A stretch of 64,000 nucleotides of DNA. It comes from Roseibium album (GTDB lineage: Bacteria > Pseudomonadota > Alphaproteobacteria > Rhizobiales > Stappiaceae). Both the position numbers and the translations under genes were made by a program. Within the stretch, counting starts at the first letter, position 1. Each line of letters starts with the position of its first letter. Shown piece by piece: positions 46,272-58,450 of the stretch. The notes beneath the pieces were generated by a model that made no database searches, had not been told where the DNA came from, and was given only the letters and a program-made list of their open reading frames with translations. The stretch spans positions 62,001-126,000 of the forward strand of contig CXTY01000034.1 in the NCBI GenBank assembly GCA_001404055.1. The letters run 5' to 3'.

Positions 46272-46568
46272 TCATGCTTTTCGCGACAAGATTAGAATAA
46301 ACGTACCGAGCATCGCTTTAAGGCCAAATCTTTCGTTCGCCAGTGCCACCATTTCAGGTGAGGCATCGATGGGATCAGGCGTAAAACCGGTTTCTTGCAA
46401 GTGAAACGAGGCCGCCGCTGGCCCGCAGCCCCAATCGAGTTCGCGCCCGCCTTGCTTCACCAGCATCACGAAGCTCTTCAAATAACCGCTGGGTTCATCG
46501 CGCGCAAAACGCTTTGCGTAGTCACCAGCTTTGGCGTCATAGGTACGTATGGTTTCTTCATCTACCAT
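46272..46568 (-). pseudogene. Remnant of a class I methyltransferase with an in-frame 297-bp deletion
   Basis: This 98-codon frame is nearly identical to the 197-residue methyltransferase at 48929-49522. It lacks an internal 99 codons: after LKAMLGTF it jumps to ILILSRKA. The missing block runs between two copies of the hexamer CAAACG seen in the intact gene (48955-48960 and 49252-49257). The SAM-binding motif LDWGCGPAAASFHLQE remains, but half the fold is lost, so it is probably non-functional, though the start and stop are intact. Confidence 0.85.
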
Positions 46569-46689
46569 TATGGGGATCTCGCGTTTGAATCTTCTGCAGT
46601 AACGAATGTCCCTACAGTCCGCAGCAATTGACGACTTCTCGCCCGTTTCAGGCCTTTAGCAGCAGATTTTCTACACAGCCTACGAAAAC

Positions 46690-46871
46690 TTCGGACCGGT
46701 CTTCTTGCCATTCAGGTCGGTCTGATTTCCCCTGCTGGCGACGGCATCGTCACCGATGGTGCGATCGACCAAGCAGGTTCCTCGCTGTTTTACATCATGG
46801 CCGCCATCACGCGCGTTCCGGCGCTTACGACCTTGCGTTGAGATTGCGGATCCTGCGACAAGAGGGAATTG
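46690..46871 (+). pseudogene. Remnant of the 3' end of an MFS transporter gene
   Basis: The translation GLLAIQVGLISPAGDGIVTDG...SLFYIMAAIT matches the C-terminus of the intact MFS at 40082-41578. A stop appears after TTLR, and the end LRLRILRQEGIG continues in another frame, so there is a frameshift. The 5' part of the gene is absent. It lies just before the intact sulfatase, which suggests an ancestral order MFS-sulfatase-methyltransferase. Confidence 0.82.
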
Positions 46872-47006
46872 GCTAGCTTCACTCTCCGGCAAAACCGGTT
46901 TAACCAAGCCTGGGGTGACCAGGTTTCAATTCCGCAATGTCTGATCTACGCTCTACCCTTAGGAGCAGCTCCAACCGTTTCTTTTGTGATGACAGAGGTG
47001 GGACTG

Positions 47007-48809
47007 ATGAAGAAGAGCGAGACGTCTTCCAACAAACAATCCGGAACGACCGATGAGCAAAAGGGCGTAAGCCGAAGGAAGGTGTTGCAGGCCGGCACGG
47101 GCGCAGCGGCACTTGGACCTTTCGCAGGACTGTCATCTGCAGCTGCGCAAACTGAAGACACCTCTAATCCAGCAGAGCCTGGCCCCCAGGAAGCCAGTCG
47201 CGACACACCCGCAGACCATCCTTACAATATGATCCTGTTCATTTCGGACGAGGAAGCCTACCACCTGCGTCCGGCGGAGGGATTCTCAACGCCCGCCCGC
47301 GCGGAGCTCCAAAGGCGGGGAACCACGTTTCACAATCACTACATTGGCGCTGCCATGTGCACGCCATCGCGCGGTGTGATGTTTTCCGGTCAGCCACCAC
47401 AGATCAACGGCGTCTTCGACCAAATGGAACTCGGCTACGTGCCGAGCCTGCGGACAGATCGGCCGAGCCTTGGCACGATCTTCAAGGATCTGGGATACGA
47501 GACCGCCTATTTCGGCAAGTTCGAACTGCGCAAGGACATTATTTCACCCAGCCCAGAGGTGAACTATACCGATGCCTTGCAGGAGTATGGCTTCGATACA
47601 TTTGCGCCCGATGGTGACAAGGTTGGAGCCCCCGATCAGGCATATGACACAGACACTTATACTGCAGGCGCGGCCATTCGCTGGTTGAGAACCAATGCGC
47701 AAGAGATCAATCGCAAGGGCAAACCCTGGTGTCTTATCGTCAGTTTCGTCTCGCCGCACGACATCATGTATGCGGAAGTCAACGATCCGGGCCAAAAGGT
47801 GCAGGTTTCCCAGGTGGGCATGAAAATCCTCCCGCCTCCCGACAACAAACACTTTACGGCACAATGGAGTTTTCAACCCTCGCCAAGTGCACTGGAGCGA
47901 ATGGACTCGCCCGGCAGACCGCGAGCACATCTATCCTACATGATCGGTTGGTCGGCGTTCCTCGGCGAAATCCCGGATCATGAAACGCAGATGTGGAATA
48001 CCTATTACAATTTCTATTTGAACCTTGTGCGTGACAATGATCGAAATCTGCAGTCACTCCTGGAGACGATAAACGCGCTCGACCTGTGGAAATCAACGGT
48101 CGTCATGAGAACGGCCGACCATGGGGAACTTGGTGGCTCACATGGCGGATTGCGTGGCAAGGGGCCCTTGCCATATGAACAGGAAGTGCATGTTCCCGCT
48201 GTCATCGTGCATCCCGAGCATCCGGGCGGCGGCAACTGCAACGCGCTGACGAGCCACGTCGATCTCGTCCCGACGCTCATTGGATTGACAAATGCAGACA
48301 GAGCGAAGCGCGACGCGGCGATCTCGGGTTTGCCGGGGAATGATTTCTCGCCCCTTCTGAAAAGCCCGGACGCGGCTGAAGCGAACGCCATAAGAGAAGC
48401 CGTGCTTTTCAACTATGTCGGTCTGCAGACAGTCGATTCTCTCTACATGATGCGGGTTTGCGGTGACATTGCCGAGGGCCGATTTGCGCCCTCCTTCAGC
48501 GTTGCCAAGCCCGATATGTCGCGCCGAGGCTTCATCAGCTTTGTCTTTGACGGGAGGCACAAGTTCGCGCGCTACTACGCCCCGGACAACTTCAACACAC
48601 CCGATACGCTGGAAGACTTGCTTGCAAACAACGAGCTGGAACTTTTCGACCTGAATACCGATCCGGACGAACTTGTGAACCTTGCTGTAGATACAAAGAC
48701 CAATGCCGAACTGATCATGCGCATGAACGCTTTGCTCAACCGCATGATCGCCAAGGAAGTTGGCTTCAATGACGACAGGTTCTTCCCTGAGGGGCTGCGC
48801 AAAGGATAG
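47007..48809 (+). CDS. Tat-exported sulfatase (type I, alkaline phosphatase superfamily)
   Basis: The protein has 600 residues from ATG 47007, with GAGG upstream; a longer frame to 46869 reads through the MFS remnant. A twin-arginine signal (GVSRRKVLQAGTGAAALGPFAGLSSAAA) precedes a mature sulfatase fold. The modified active-site cysteine is Cys118 in AAMCTPSRGVMFSG, which needs a formylglycine-generating enzyme; none is in the window. DEEAYHLRP, the metal-binding RTADHGELGGSHG and GLPGNDFSPLL are usual blocks. The substrate (choline sulfate, sulfated sugar or other) is not determined. A decayed partial copy lies upstream. Confidence 0.9.
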   Translation: MKKSETSSNKQSGTTDEQKGVSRRKVLQAGTGAAALGPFAGLSSAAAQTEDTSNPAEPGPQEASRDTPADHPYNMILFISDEEAYHLRPAEGFSTPARAELQRRGTTFHNHYIGAAMCTPSRGVMFSGQPPQINGVFDQMELGYVPSLRTDRPSLGTIFKDLGYETAYFGKFELRKDIISPSPEVNYTDALQEYGFDTFAPDGDKVGAPDQAYDTDTYTAGAAIRWLRTNAQEINRKGKPWCLIVSFVSPHDIMYAEVNDPGQKVQVSQVGMKILPPPDNKHFTAQWSFQPSPSALERMDSPGRPRAHLSYMIGWSAFLGEIPDHETQMWNTYYNFYLNLVRDNDRNLQSLLETINALDLWKSTVVMRTADHGELGGSHGGLRGKGPLPYEQEVHVPAVIVHPEHPGGGNCNALTSHVDLVPTLIGLTNADRAKRDAAISGLPGNDFSPLLKSPDAAEANAIREAVLFNYVGLQTVDSLYMMRVCGDIAEGRFAPSFSVAKPDMSRRGFISFVFDGRHKFARYYAPDNFNTPDTLEDLLANNELELFDLNTDPDELVNLAVDTKTNAELIMRMNALLNRMIAKEVGFNDDRFFPEGLRKG

Positions 48810-48928
48810 CTGCAACACCAGACATTTGGGTGCGCCGTAGAGCGGCTATCAGTCCCGTAAGTTCACGCCAGTGTTTGCCAGGCCGTCATAAGTACTGTCC
48901 CGCTTTACAGTCGTTTACCTGAAGCAAA

Positions 48929-49522
48929 TCATGCTTTTCGCGACAGGATTAGAACAAACGGATCGAGGGTCCCGGCAAGTCCGGCCTCTTCACCCTCATG
49001 GATATTGATTATTTCAAATCCGGCGTTTTCAAGGTGCCGGGTCAGCTCGGTTGTCTCATAAAACGTATAAAAGCGACCGAATTTGTCTCGGTTTTCGCCA
49101 GCGCCTCTTTTCATGCCGATGTGAAGAATACCATTTGGCAGGAGCGCTTGGTGTAATTGCTGAAAATGCTTCGGCAAATCGCTACGAGGCGCATGGAGCA
49201 AGCTGAAATTTGCCCAGGCACCATGGTAGCTCTCTTCCGGGAGGCTTTCGTCAAACGTACCGAGCCTCGCTTTAAGGCCAAATCTTTCGTTCGCCAGTGC
49301 CACCATTTCAGGAGAAGCATCGATGGGATCAGGCGTAAAACCGGCTTCTTGCAAGTGAAAAGAGGCCGCCGCCGGCCCGCATCCCCAATCAAGTACGCGC
49401 CCGCCTTGCTTCACCAGTGTCATGAAGCTCTTCAAGGAACCGCTGGGTTCATCGCGCGCAAAACGCTTTGCGTAGTCACCAGCTTTGGCGTCATAGGTAC
49501 GTATGGTTTCTTCATCTACCAT
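48929..49522 (-). CDS. Class I SAM-dependent methyltransferase (intact copy)
   Basis: The 197-residue protein has the SAM-binding motif I VLDWGCGPAAASFHLQEAGFTPDPIDASPEMVALANERF (from about residue 38) and the FSLLHAPRSDLPKHFQQLHQALLPNGILHIGMKRG strand/loop. It is convergent with the sulfatase. The 98-codon remnant at 46272-46568 is a deleted copy of it. The methyl acceptor is unknown. Confidence 0.9.
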   Translation of the reverse strand: MVDEETIRTYDAKAGDYAKRFARDEPSGSLKSFMTLVKQGGRVLDWGCGPAAASFHLQEAGFTPDPIDASPEMVALANERFGLKARLGTFDESLPEESYHGAWANFSLLHAPRSDLPKHFQQLHQALLPNGILHIGMKRGAGENRDKFGRFYTFYETTELTRHLENAGFEIINIHEGEEAGLAGTLDPFVLILSRKA

Positions 49523-49561
49523 TATGGGGATCCCACGTTTGAGAATTCGGTCGGACCACTA

Positions 49562-50929
<1,368 letters not shown>

Positions 50930-50987
50930 AAGGTAGGCCTCAACTCACAATTCGGCAGTCAAAATGACCGCACAAATCTAAAAAATC

Positions 50988-51015
50988 AAAAGCCCGGCAG
51001 GAGCGCCGGGCTTTT
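50988..51015. terminator. Bidirectional intrinsic terminator downstream of rpoD
   Basis: AAAAGCCCGGC (50988-50998) pairs with GCCGGGCTTTT (51005-51015) around a 6-nt loop, with T runs on both sides. It ends the rpoD transcript, separating it from the DUF930 gene downstream on the same strand. Confidence 0.9.
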
Positions 51016-51046
51016 GCATATTAGTCCAAGATTTTTAAAAGCGCGA

Positions 51047-53125
<2,079 letters not shown>

Positions 53126-53808
53126 ATCGTGCTCCAGTTCGTGGCCATGTCGGCCACGCCGCGCCCTTTGTTTAGCTTCAACCCAAATTGCTCTCAGCGC
53201 GCCAGCATAAACATGCGGCGGCGTCTAAAAGAATCACTCTGGATAGTTTGTAAGCCGTGTCCCTTAAGTCCCAATTAACCGTACGCTCATCGACATTGAC
53301 AAAATTTGCATCGACAAGGTTGCACGGCCTTTTTAGTTCGCAAGCGCAAGCGCAAATGCGGAGTAGGTATTTTTTCGGGTTTGCAGCTATTTTCAGACTA
53401 TTGGCCGTTTTCAGCTTTTCGCTGCGGCGCATGAGGGCTGCAAAACTTCTATTTAGCTCGATACGCACGATTCGCAAGTGTGATTCGTCACCGGTCAATC
53501 GGAAAAAGCATTTTTTAACATTATACACACCCAATAATTGATATTTCACCAGCTTCACTACCTGTCCGCGATCCGGGGACTGCGGAATTCTGATTTGAAA
53601 TATTTCAGTCAGATAGGCGTACTATCGGTATTTTTCGCAAGGTTGGCATTTCTGGATGGATCAGGATCAGGCCGGCTCTCCCAAGCACGATATAGTCTCA
53701 ATGCTTCAATAGGATCTGGGCTCATGGTAGCGGCTGCGAATGTTACGCCCCAATGGACTATTGCGACCGGATGGTAAGCGAAATGGAATTCAGGTGCCTT
53801 GTTTCAAA
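53126..53808. other. dnaG-rpoD intergenic region (no gene seen)
   Basis: These 683 bp hold no family-recognisable frame; short frames on both strands look like chance. The minus strand has TTGTCA and TTAATT about 18 bp apart near 53275-53305, a candidate promoter for rpoD, with low certainty. The length suggests that rpoD has its own control. Confidence 0.45.
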
Positions 53809-55752
53809 TTACCCGGCGGCAATATTTTCGGTCACGGCTTGTGTTCCGGAAGTTCGAATTCTCTTGGCGCGCTCGGCAAGGTCAGCCTCATCGCGCGCGC
53901 ACTCTTCCCGTCGTCTGGCAAGGTCCTGCGAGAGCGCCTGGATACGCATCCAGGACTGTTCCTCCAACTGCTCATCTGCGCTGGTAAGCTCGGTAGAAAG
54001 TTCCTCCTCCAGAGCGTTCAGTTCAAGAACATCCAGAAAATGCAGATACGCTGCTTCGACGAAGTCCTCGGGTGGATTTGATTTCAGCAGCGGGAACCTG
54101 TGGTTCAAAGCTGAAAACTCCGCTCCTTTTTGTTCCTGAAGACCAATCGTTTCCAGCATCATCTCAAACATGATATCGCGCAAAGGCTCATCGAACGCGC
54201 TGGTTAGATCAGCAATTGGTGTTGCTTCCAGTTCATCGACGATCCGGCAAAGGATATCGCGAAGTTGCGAATGGAGGTCGTTTGCAAAGGGCATTCTGGA
54301 AAATCGCTCGAAATTCCGGTCAAGCAAGTGCGGGTAGCGCATGCATATGCCCAGGATCAGCCTCTCCATGCCGAAGTCGTCACTTGCAGAGACCCTTTCA
54401 CGCGCCTTGCCAAGCGATCCCGTGTCTTCTCCAGCCTTTTTGCCACCCTTCCGGTTTTGGCGCGCCTGCTCAAAAAACAGATTGGACAGCCTGAATTTCA
54501 GATCAAGTTGATAGCGCCTGCGCACGCGCTCATCACGAATGGAACCAATCAGGTCATCGAAGCGTTTTTCGAGGGCAGCCTTGCGTTCAGGCGTATCGAG
54601 GCGGGCAACGGAAATTTCGCGGTCCCACACCACCTCAAACAGTGTCTGCGCCCTGCCGACTTCTGCATGAAATCCCTCAACGCCTCGCTGCTTGACCAGA
54701 TCATCCGGGTCCATGCCGTCAGGCAAAAAACTGAATTGAAAGGAGAACCCACTTTTCAGCACCGGAAAAATCCGGTCGATGGCGCGGTGAGCCGCAGATA
54801 CGCCTGCTGCATCTCCATCAAAGCAGATCACCGGTTCAGCCGCGAATTTCCACAAGCGCAGTACCTGGTCCTCGGTAAAAGCCGTACCGAGAGACGCGAC
54901 CACGTGATGGATGCCGGCTTGCCACAGGGCAATCGCGTCAAGATAACCTTCAACAACAAGCGCCTGTTCCGATTTGAAAGACGGCTCCCGCGCCCGGTGC
55001 GCGTTAAAGAGCATGACGCCCTTGTGAAACAGAGGCGTTTCCGGTGAGTTCAGATACTTAGGCTGTCCATCAGGATCCAGCGTTCGTCCTCCAAAAGCCA
55101 CCACCCGGCCCCTGTCGTCCTGGATCGGAATCATCAGCCGCCCGCGGAAGCGATCATAGGTCGACCTGTCTCCTTCAGGCTTGATGAGGAGGCCAGCCTC
55201 GATCATGTCTGCCTCCGGCACGTCGCGCGCTGCAAGATATGATTTCAAGGCATTCCGGCTGTCGGGCGCAAATCCGAAACGGAATTCTGCAAGGGTTTCG
55301 GGCGCCAGTCCACGTTTCACGCAATAGCTGCGCGCGTGTTCACCTCTTGGCCCTGCAAATTCCATCTGAAAGAACTGCGCAGCCATTTCACAGATATCTG
55401 CAAGTCCAGCGCGTTTTTTCTCTCTTCTGGCTGCCTGCGGGTCAGGTGCCGGCAAGCCGACACCAGCCTGTTCCGCCAACCGCTCAACGGATTCTGGAAA
55501 ACTCAAGCCTTCCGTTTCACACAGGAACTTAAAGTGATCACCCGAAGCCCCACAGCCGAAGCACTTGTAGCGATTGCGCCGGTCATCGACATGAAAACTC
55601 GGGCTCTTTTCCTGATGAAACGGGCAGCAAGCCCAATAGTCGCCTTTACCGGGCTGCGTTTTACGCCTGTCCCAGGAAACCCGTCGACCGACAATCTCCG
55701 ACAGGGTTAGCCGGGCTCGGATTTCATCAAGAAGGCGTGGTTCAAAACGCAT
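53809..55752 (-). CDS. dnaG: DNA primase
   Basis: The protein has 647 residues from ATG 55752 (MRFEPRLLDEIRARLTLSEIVG). The N-terminal zinc-binding domain shows the CHC2 motif: CCPFHQEKSPSFHV then KCFGCGASGDHFKF. The TOPRIM core has LVVEGYLDAIALWQAG and VICFDGDAAGVSAA with the catalytic Glu and Asp residues. It makes RNA primers for DNA replication and contacts DnaB through its C-terminal domain. It is upstream of rpoD on the same strand, with a yqeY-type gene upstream of it. Confidence 0.96.
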   Translation of the reverse strand: MRFEPRLLDEIRARLTLSEIVGRRVSWDRRKTQPGKGDYWACCPFHQEKSPSFHVDDRRNRYKCFGCGASGDHFKFLCETEGLSFPESVERLAEQAGVGLPAPDPQAARREKKRAGLADICEMAAQFFQMEFAGPRGEHARSYCVKRGLAPETLAEFRFGFAPDSRNALKSYLAARDVPEADMIEAGLLIKPEGDRSTYDRFRGRLMIPIQDDRGRVVAFGGRTLDPDGQPKYLNSPETPLFHKGVMLFNAHRAREPSFKSEQALVVEGYLDAIALWQAGIHHVVASLGTAFTEDQVLRLWKFAAEPVICFDGDAAGVSAAHRAIDRIFPVLKSGFSFQFSFLPDGMDPDDLVKQRGVEGFHAEVGRAQTLFEVVWDREISVARLDTPERKAALEKRFDDLIGSIRDERVRRRYQLDLKFRLSNLFFEQARQNRKGGKKAGEDTGSLGKARERVSASDDFGMERLILGICMRYPHLLDRNFERFSRMPFANDLHSQLRDILCRIVDELEATPIADLTSAFDEPLRDIMFEMMLETIGLQEQKGAEFSALNHRFPLLKSNPPEDFVEAAYLHFLDVLELNALEEELSTELTSADEQLEEQSWMRIQALSQDLARRREECARDEADLAERAKRIRTSGTQAVTENIAAG

Positions 55753-55951
55753 GGAACGCAATTAATCCGTTACAATTATTGGGTCTCGCTCCCACAGACA
55801 CTGCGAGGTGCTGTCCGGGAGATGTGACAAAATACGGAGTCTTTAGAGACGATGCCAGTGCCTGACAAAGATCCAAGCTGATTTTGTTGGATCTGTTGAT
55901 AGTCGGATCAGAACTGGCGCATATGGAACAAGCCTTGGGATCCTGAAACGC

Positions 55952-56464
55952 CTATCCCTGTTTTGCCTCGTCTGATCCATTTTGGTGGCCATTGCTGCCA
56001 CTTGCGCGCAACATGTCCTTCACAAAACAGGAAGCCTGGACAAAATCCATTTTACCTGGATAACGGGCTTTGAGCTCACTCATGCAGCGACCGATATCGC
56101 GCAAGCCACGTGCATCGATATCCTTGACGGTGGTTTCGCACAGGGCGCGAACTTCCTCATCGCTAAGCTTGGTAGGTAAAAATTCCCGGACGATTTCCTG
56201 TTCAATCCGCTCCTGTTCAGCAAGTTCGAGTTGCCCACTGCTTTCAAATTCCACAGCCGAGGTTTCACGCTGACGGATCATTTTCTGAATTATTTCAATC
56301 ACTTCATCTTCTGTTATTCCGTCTTCACCATGCTCCCTTGCGGCCACTTCGCGATCTTTGACGGCGGTTTGAACAAGGCGCAAGGTCGCACAGCGACGTT
56401 TGTCCCCTTCATCCTGCGCTACCTTAAGAGCAGCATTGATTCTGTCGCGCATTACTTCGCGCAT
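55952..56464 (-). CDS. GatB/YqeY domain protein
   Basis: The protein has 170 residues from ATG 56464 (MREVMRDRINAALKVAQDEGD); an upstream GTG at 56485 has no better ribosome site. It is the YqeY family, with RCATLRLVQTAVKDREVAAREHG and RQRETSAVEFESSGQLELAEQERIEQEIVREFLP. Members resemble the tail of the GatB amidotransferase and may act in tRNA amidation or regulation, but their exact role is unknown. It is upstream of dnaG, as in many alphaproteobacteria, and divergent from carA. Confidence 0.9.
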   Translation of the reverse strand: MREVMRDRINAALKVAQDEGDKRRCATLRLVQTAVKDREVAAREHGEDGITEDEVIEIIQKMIRQRETSAVEFESSGQLELAEQERIEQEIVREFLPTKLSDEEVRALCETTVKDIDARGLRDIGRCMSELKARYPGKMDFVQASCFVKDMLRASGSNGHQNGSDEAKQG

Positions 56465-56696
56465 TTTTTTACCTATCCCTGCCACACTGAGCCCCCGGGT
56501 GCATTAACACCTTTCACACCACTCAGCCAAGCCATTGAATTTTAAAGATCTTTTTTCTCAGGATCAATATTGACGATCCCAGCCGCTTCCCATAGAGTCC
56601 CGCGCTTAATGCAGATGGCTAACTGCTGGCTTTTAGCTAGCCCCAGACGCCCTTCCTGCAGCGCATGATGTCACCAACAGACTCTGGAAACAAGAC

Positions 56697-57878
56697 ATGA
56701 CGACTGCAGACGCATGGTCTGAGACCCCGGCGACCGCCCTGCTTGTACTCTCCGACGGCAGTGTAATAGAGGGCCGAGGCCTGGGTGCCACCGGCCAAGC
56801 TGTTGGCGAGATTTGCTTTAATACAGCTATGACCGGCTATCAGGAAATCCTGACTGACCCTTCTTACTCCGGTCAGATAATTACGTTCACTTTTCCGCAT
56901 ATCGGCAATGTCGGCACCAATGATGAAGACATTGAAACCGTCAACATGGCTGCGGAGAGCGGAATTCGCGGTGTTGTTCTGGCTGCTGAAATTACCGATC
57001 CGTCCAACTACCGGGCGGCCAAGCATCTCGATGCCTGGCTGAAGAGCCGCAATCTCATCGGCATCAGCGGTGTGGACACCCGGGCACTCACAGGCCTGAT
57101 CCGCGAAAAGGGCGTACCCAACGGCGTAATTGCGCACGCTCCCGATGGCGAATTTAATATCGACAGCCTGAAAACAGCTGCGGCCAACTGGCCTGGCCTT
57201 GTCGGCATGGACCTGGCCAAGGGCGCTTCCACGACACAGTCCCATCCCTGGTCTCAAACGACCTGGAAATGGGATGCAGGGTTTGGCGAGGCGAACCAGA
57301 GCCAGTTCAAGGTTGTTGCCATCGATTTCGGGATCAAGCGGAATATCCTCCGGCTTCTGGCTGATGCGGGCTGCGATGTAACCGTGCTGCCGGCCAACGC
57401 TACCGCTGAAGAAGTGCTCTCTTACGAACCAAACGGCGTCTTCCTCTCCAACGGCCCAGGCGACCCTGCAGCGACAGGAACCTATTCCGTTGAAATGATA
57501 AGGAAAGTCGTCGACAAGGGCATTCCGACGTTTGGCATTTGCCTTGGCCATCAAATGCTCGCTCTGGCATTGGGCGGAAAGACCGTGAAAATGCACCAGG
57601 GTCACCATGGCGCCAATCATCCGGTGTTTGATCACACGACCGGCAAGGTCGAAATCACATCGATGAACCACGGATTTGCAGTTGACGCAGAAAGCCTGCC
57701 GGAAAATGTCGAGCAAACCCACGTGTCCCTGTTCGACGGCTCCAACTGCGGGCTGACCATGAAAGACAAACCGGTGTTTTCCGTTCAGTATCACCCGGAA
57801 GCGTCACCCGGCCCTCAGGACAGCCACTATCTGTTCAAGCGGTTTACAGATCTGATGCAGTCGGAAGCACAAGCCTAA
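56697..57878 (+). CDS. carA: Carbamoyl-phosphate synthase small subunit (glutaminase)
   Basis: The 393-residue protein has an N-terminal interaction domain (LSDGSVIEGRGLGATGQAVGEICFNTAMTGYQEILTDPSY) and a C-terminal class I glutamine amidotransferase domain. The catalytic Cys is in FGICLGHQML and the His-x-Glu in SVQYHPEASPGPQDS. It releases ammonia from glutamine for CarB to make carbamoyl phosphate for arginine and pyrimidine synthesis. carB lies about 1.9 kb downstream, with MerR and XRE genes in between. A terminator follows. Confidence 0.97.
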   Translation: MTTADAWSETPATALLVLSDGSVIEGRGLGATGQAVGEICFNTAMTGYQEILTDPSYSGQIITFTFPHIGNVGTNDEDIETVNMAAESGIRGVVLAAEITDPSNYRAAKHLDAWLKSRNLIGISGVDTRALTGLIREKGVPNGVIAHAPDGEFNIDSLKTAAANWPGLVGMDLAKGASTTQSHPWSQTTWKWDAGFGEANQSQFKVVAIDFGIKRNILRLLADAGCDVTVLPANATAEEVLSYEPNGVFLSNGPGDPAATGTYSVEMIRKVVDKGIPTFGICLGHQMLALALGGKTVKMHQGHHGANHPVFDHTTGKVEITSMNHGFAVDAESLPENVEQTHVSLFDGSNCGLTMKDKPVFSVQYHPEASPGPQDSHYLFKRFTDLMQSEAQA

Positions 57879-57958
57879 GCTAGCGGCGGCGCAAGACCTG
57901 CTCTTCCGCCGCCCTCACTGCACAGGCAGCGTCAAATCTTCTCTGCAGAGAATACAAA

Positions 57959-57990
57959 AAACCCCGGCGTACAGCAGTACACCGGGGTTT
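57959..57990. terminator. Bidirectional terminator between carA and the MerR gene
   Basis: AACCCCGG with CCGGGGTT flank a second paired region GTAC/GTAC around the loop AGCA, giving a long, nearly perfect stem. A runs precede it and T/A runs follow (AAAAAACCCC, GGGGTTTAAAAAA), so it can stop transcription on either strand for the convergent genes. Confidence 0.88.
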
Positions 57991-58012
57991 AAAAAACGCG
58001 ATATGGGCCGGA

Positions 58013-58450
58013 TCAGCCTATGACTTCATCAAATACCGTCAGGATCTGATTGACCTCTGCGATCTGCTCTTCCAGCATCTGGCTTTGTTCAGCAAGAATT
58101 TCCTGCTGACCCTTGCACATTTCCTGGAGCTCTTTGAGCTGCTCGGTACGATCCGTGTTTCCCTCGACAAGCTTGATGACCCGCCGGATCTCGGCAAGCG
58201 TCAGGCCTATCTTCTTGGCTTGCAGAATGACCCGCATACGGGAAATATCCCTAGAGCCATAAAAGCGGCGTGCGCCTTTCCGAACCGGATTCAGAAGGCC
58301 TTTTTCTTCGTAAAAGCGTAAGGTTCGGAGCGTTACTTCAAAAAGCTCCGACATTTCCGAGATCGCGAGAGCACGATCATCCATTACCACGTCCTTCGCT
58401 GGACCAGCAATGTCCGGAAGAACGACCATTTTGGTAGCTACATTATTCAT
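58013..58450 (-). CDS. MerR-family transcriptional regulator
   Basis: The 145-residue protein has the MerR wHTH (ISEMSELFEVTLRTLRFYEEKGLLNPVRKGARRFYGSRDISRMRVILQAKKIGLTLAEI). A long C-terminal coiled coil follows (about residues 90-140), with no Cys cluster. It resembles regulators of fatty acid or branched-chain catabolism rather than metal sensors. Convergent with carA, it is probably not part of the car genes. Confidence 0.9.
   Translation of the reverse strand: MNNVATKMVVLPDIAGPAKDVVMDDRALAISEMSELFEVTLRTLRFYEEKGLLNPVRKGARRFYGSRDISRMRVILQAKKIGLTLAEIRRVIKLVEGNTDRTEQLKELQEMCKGQQEILAEQSQMLEEQIAEVNQILTVFDEVIG

Noticed and set aside
46869..47006. 46-residue N-terminal extension of the sulfatase
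   Set aside because: It is derived from the MFS remnant and would bury the twin-arginine signal.
53178..53558. 126-codon minus-strand frame and an overlapping plus-strand frame
   Set aside because: Both lie in the dnaG-rpoD gap with no family signal and no ribosome site; a further short minus-strand frame ending near 53610 (MSPDPIEALRLYRAW) is also too weak to call.
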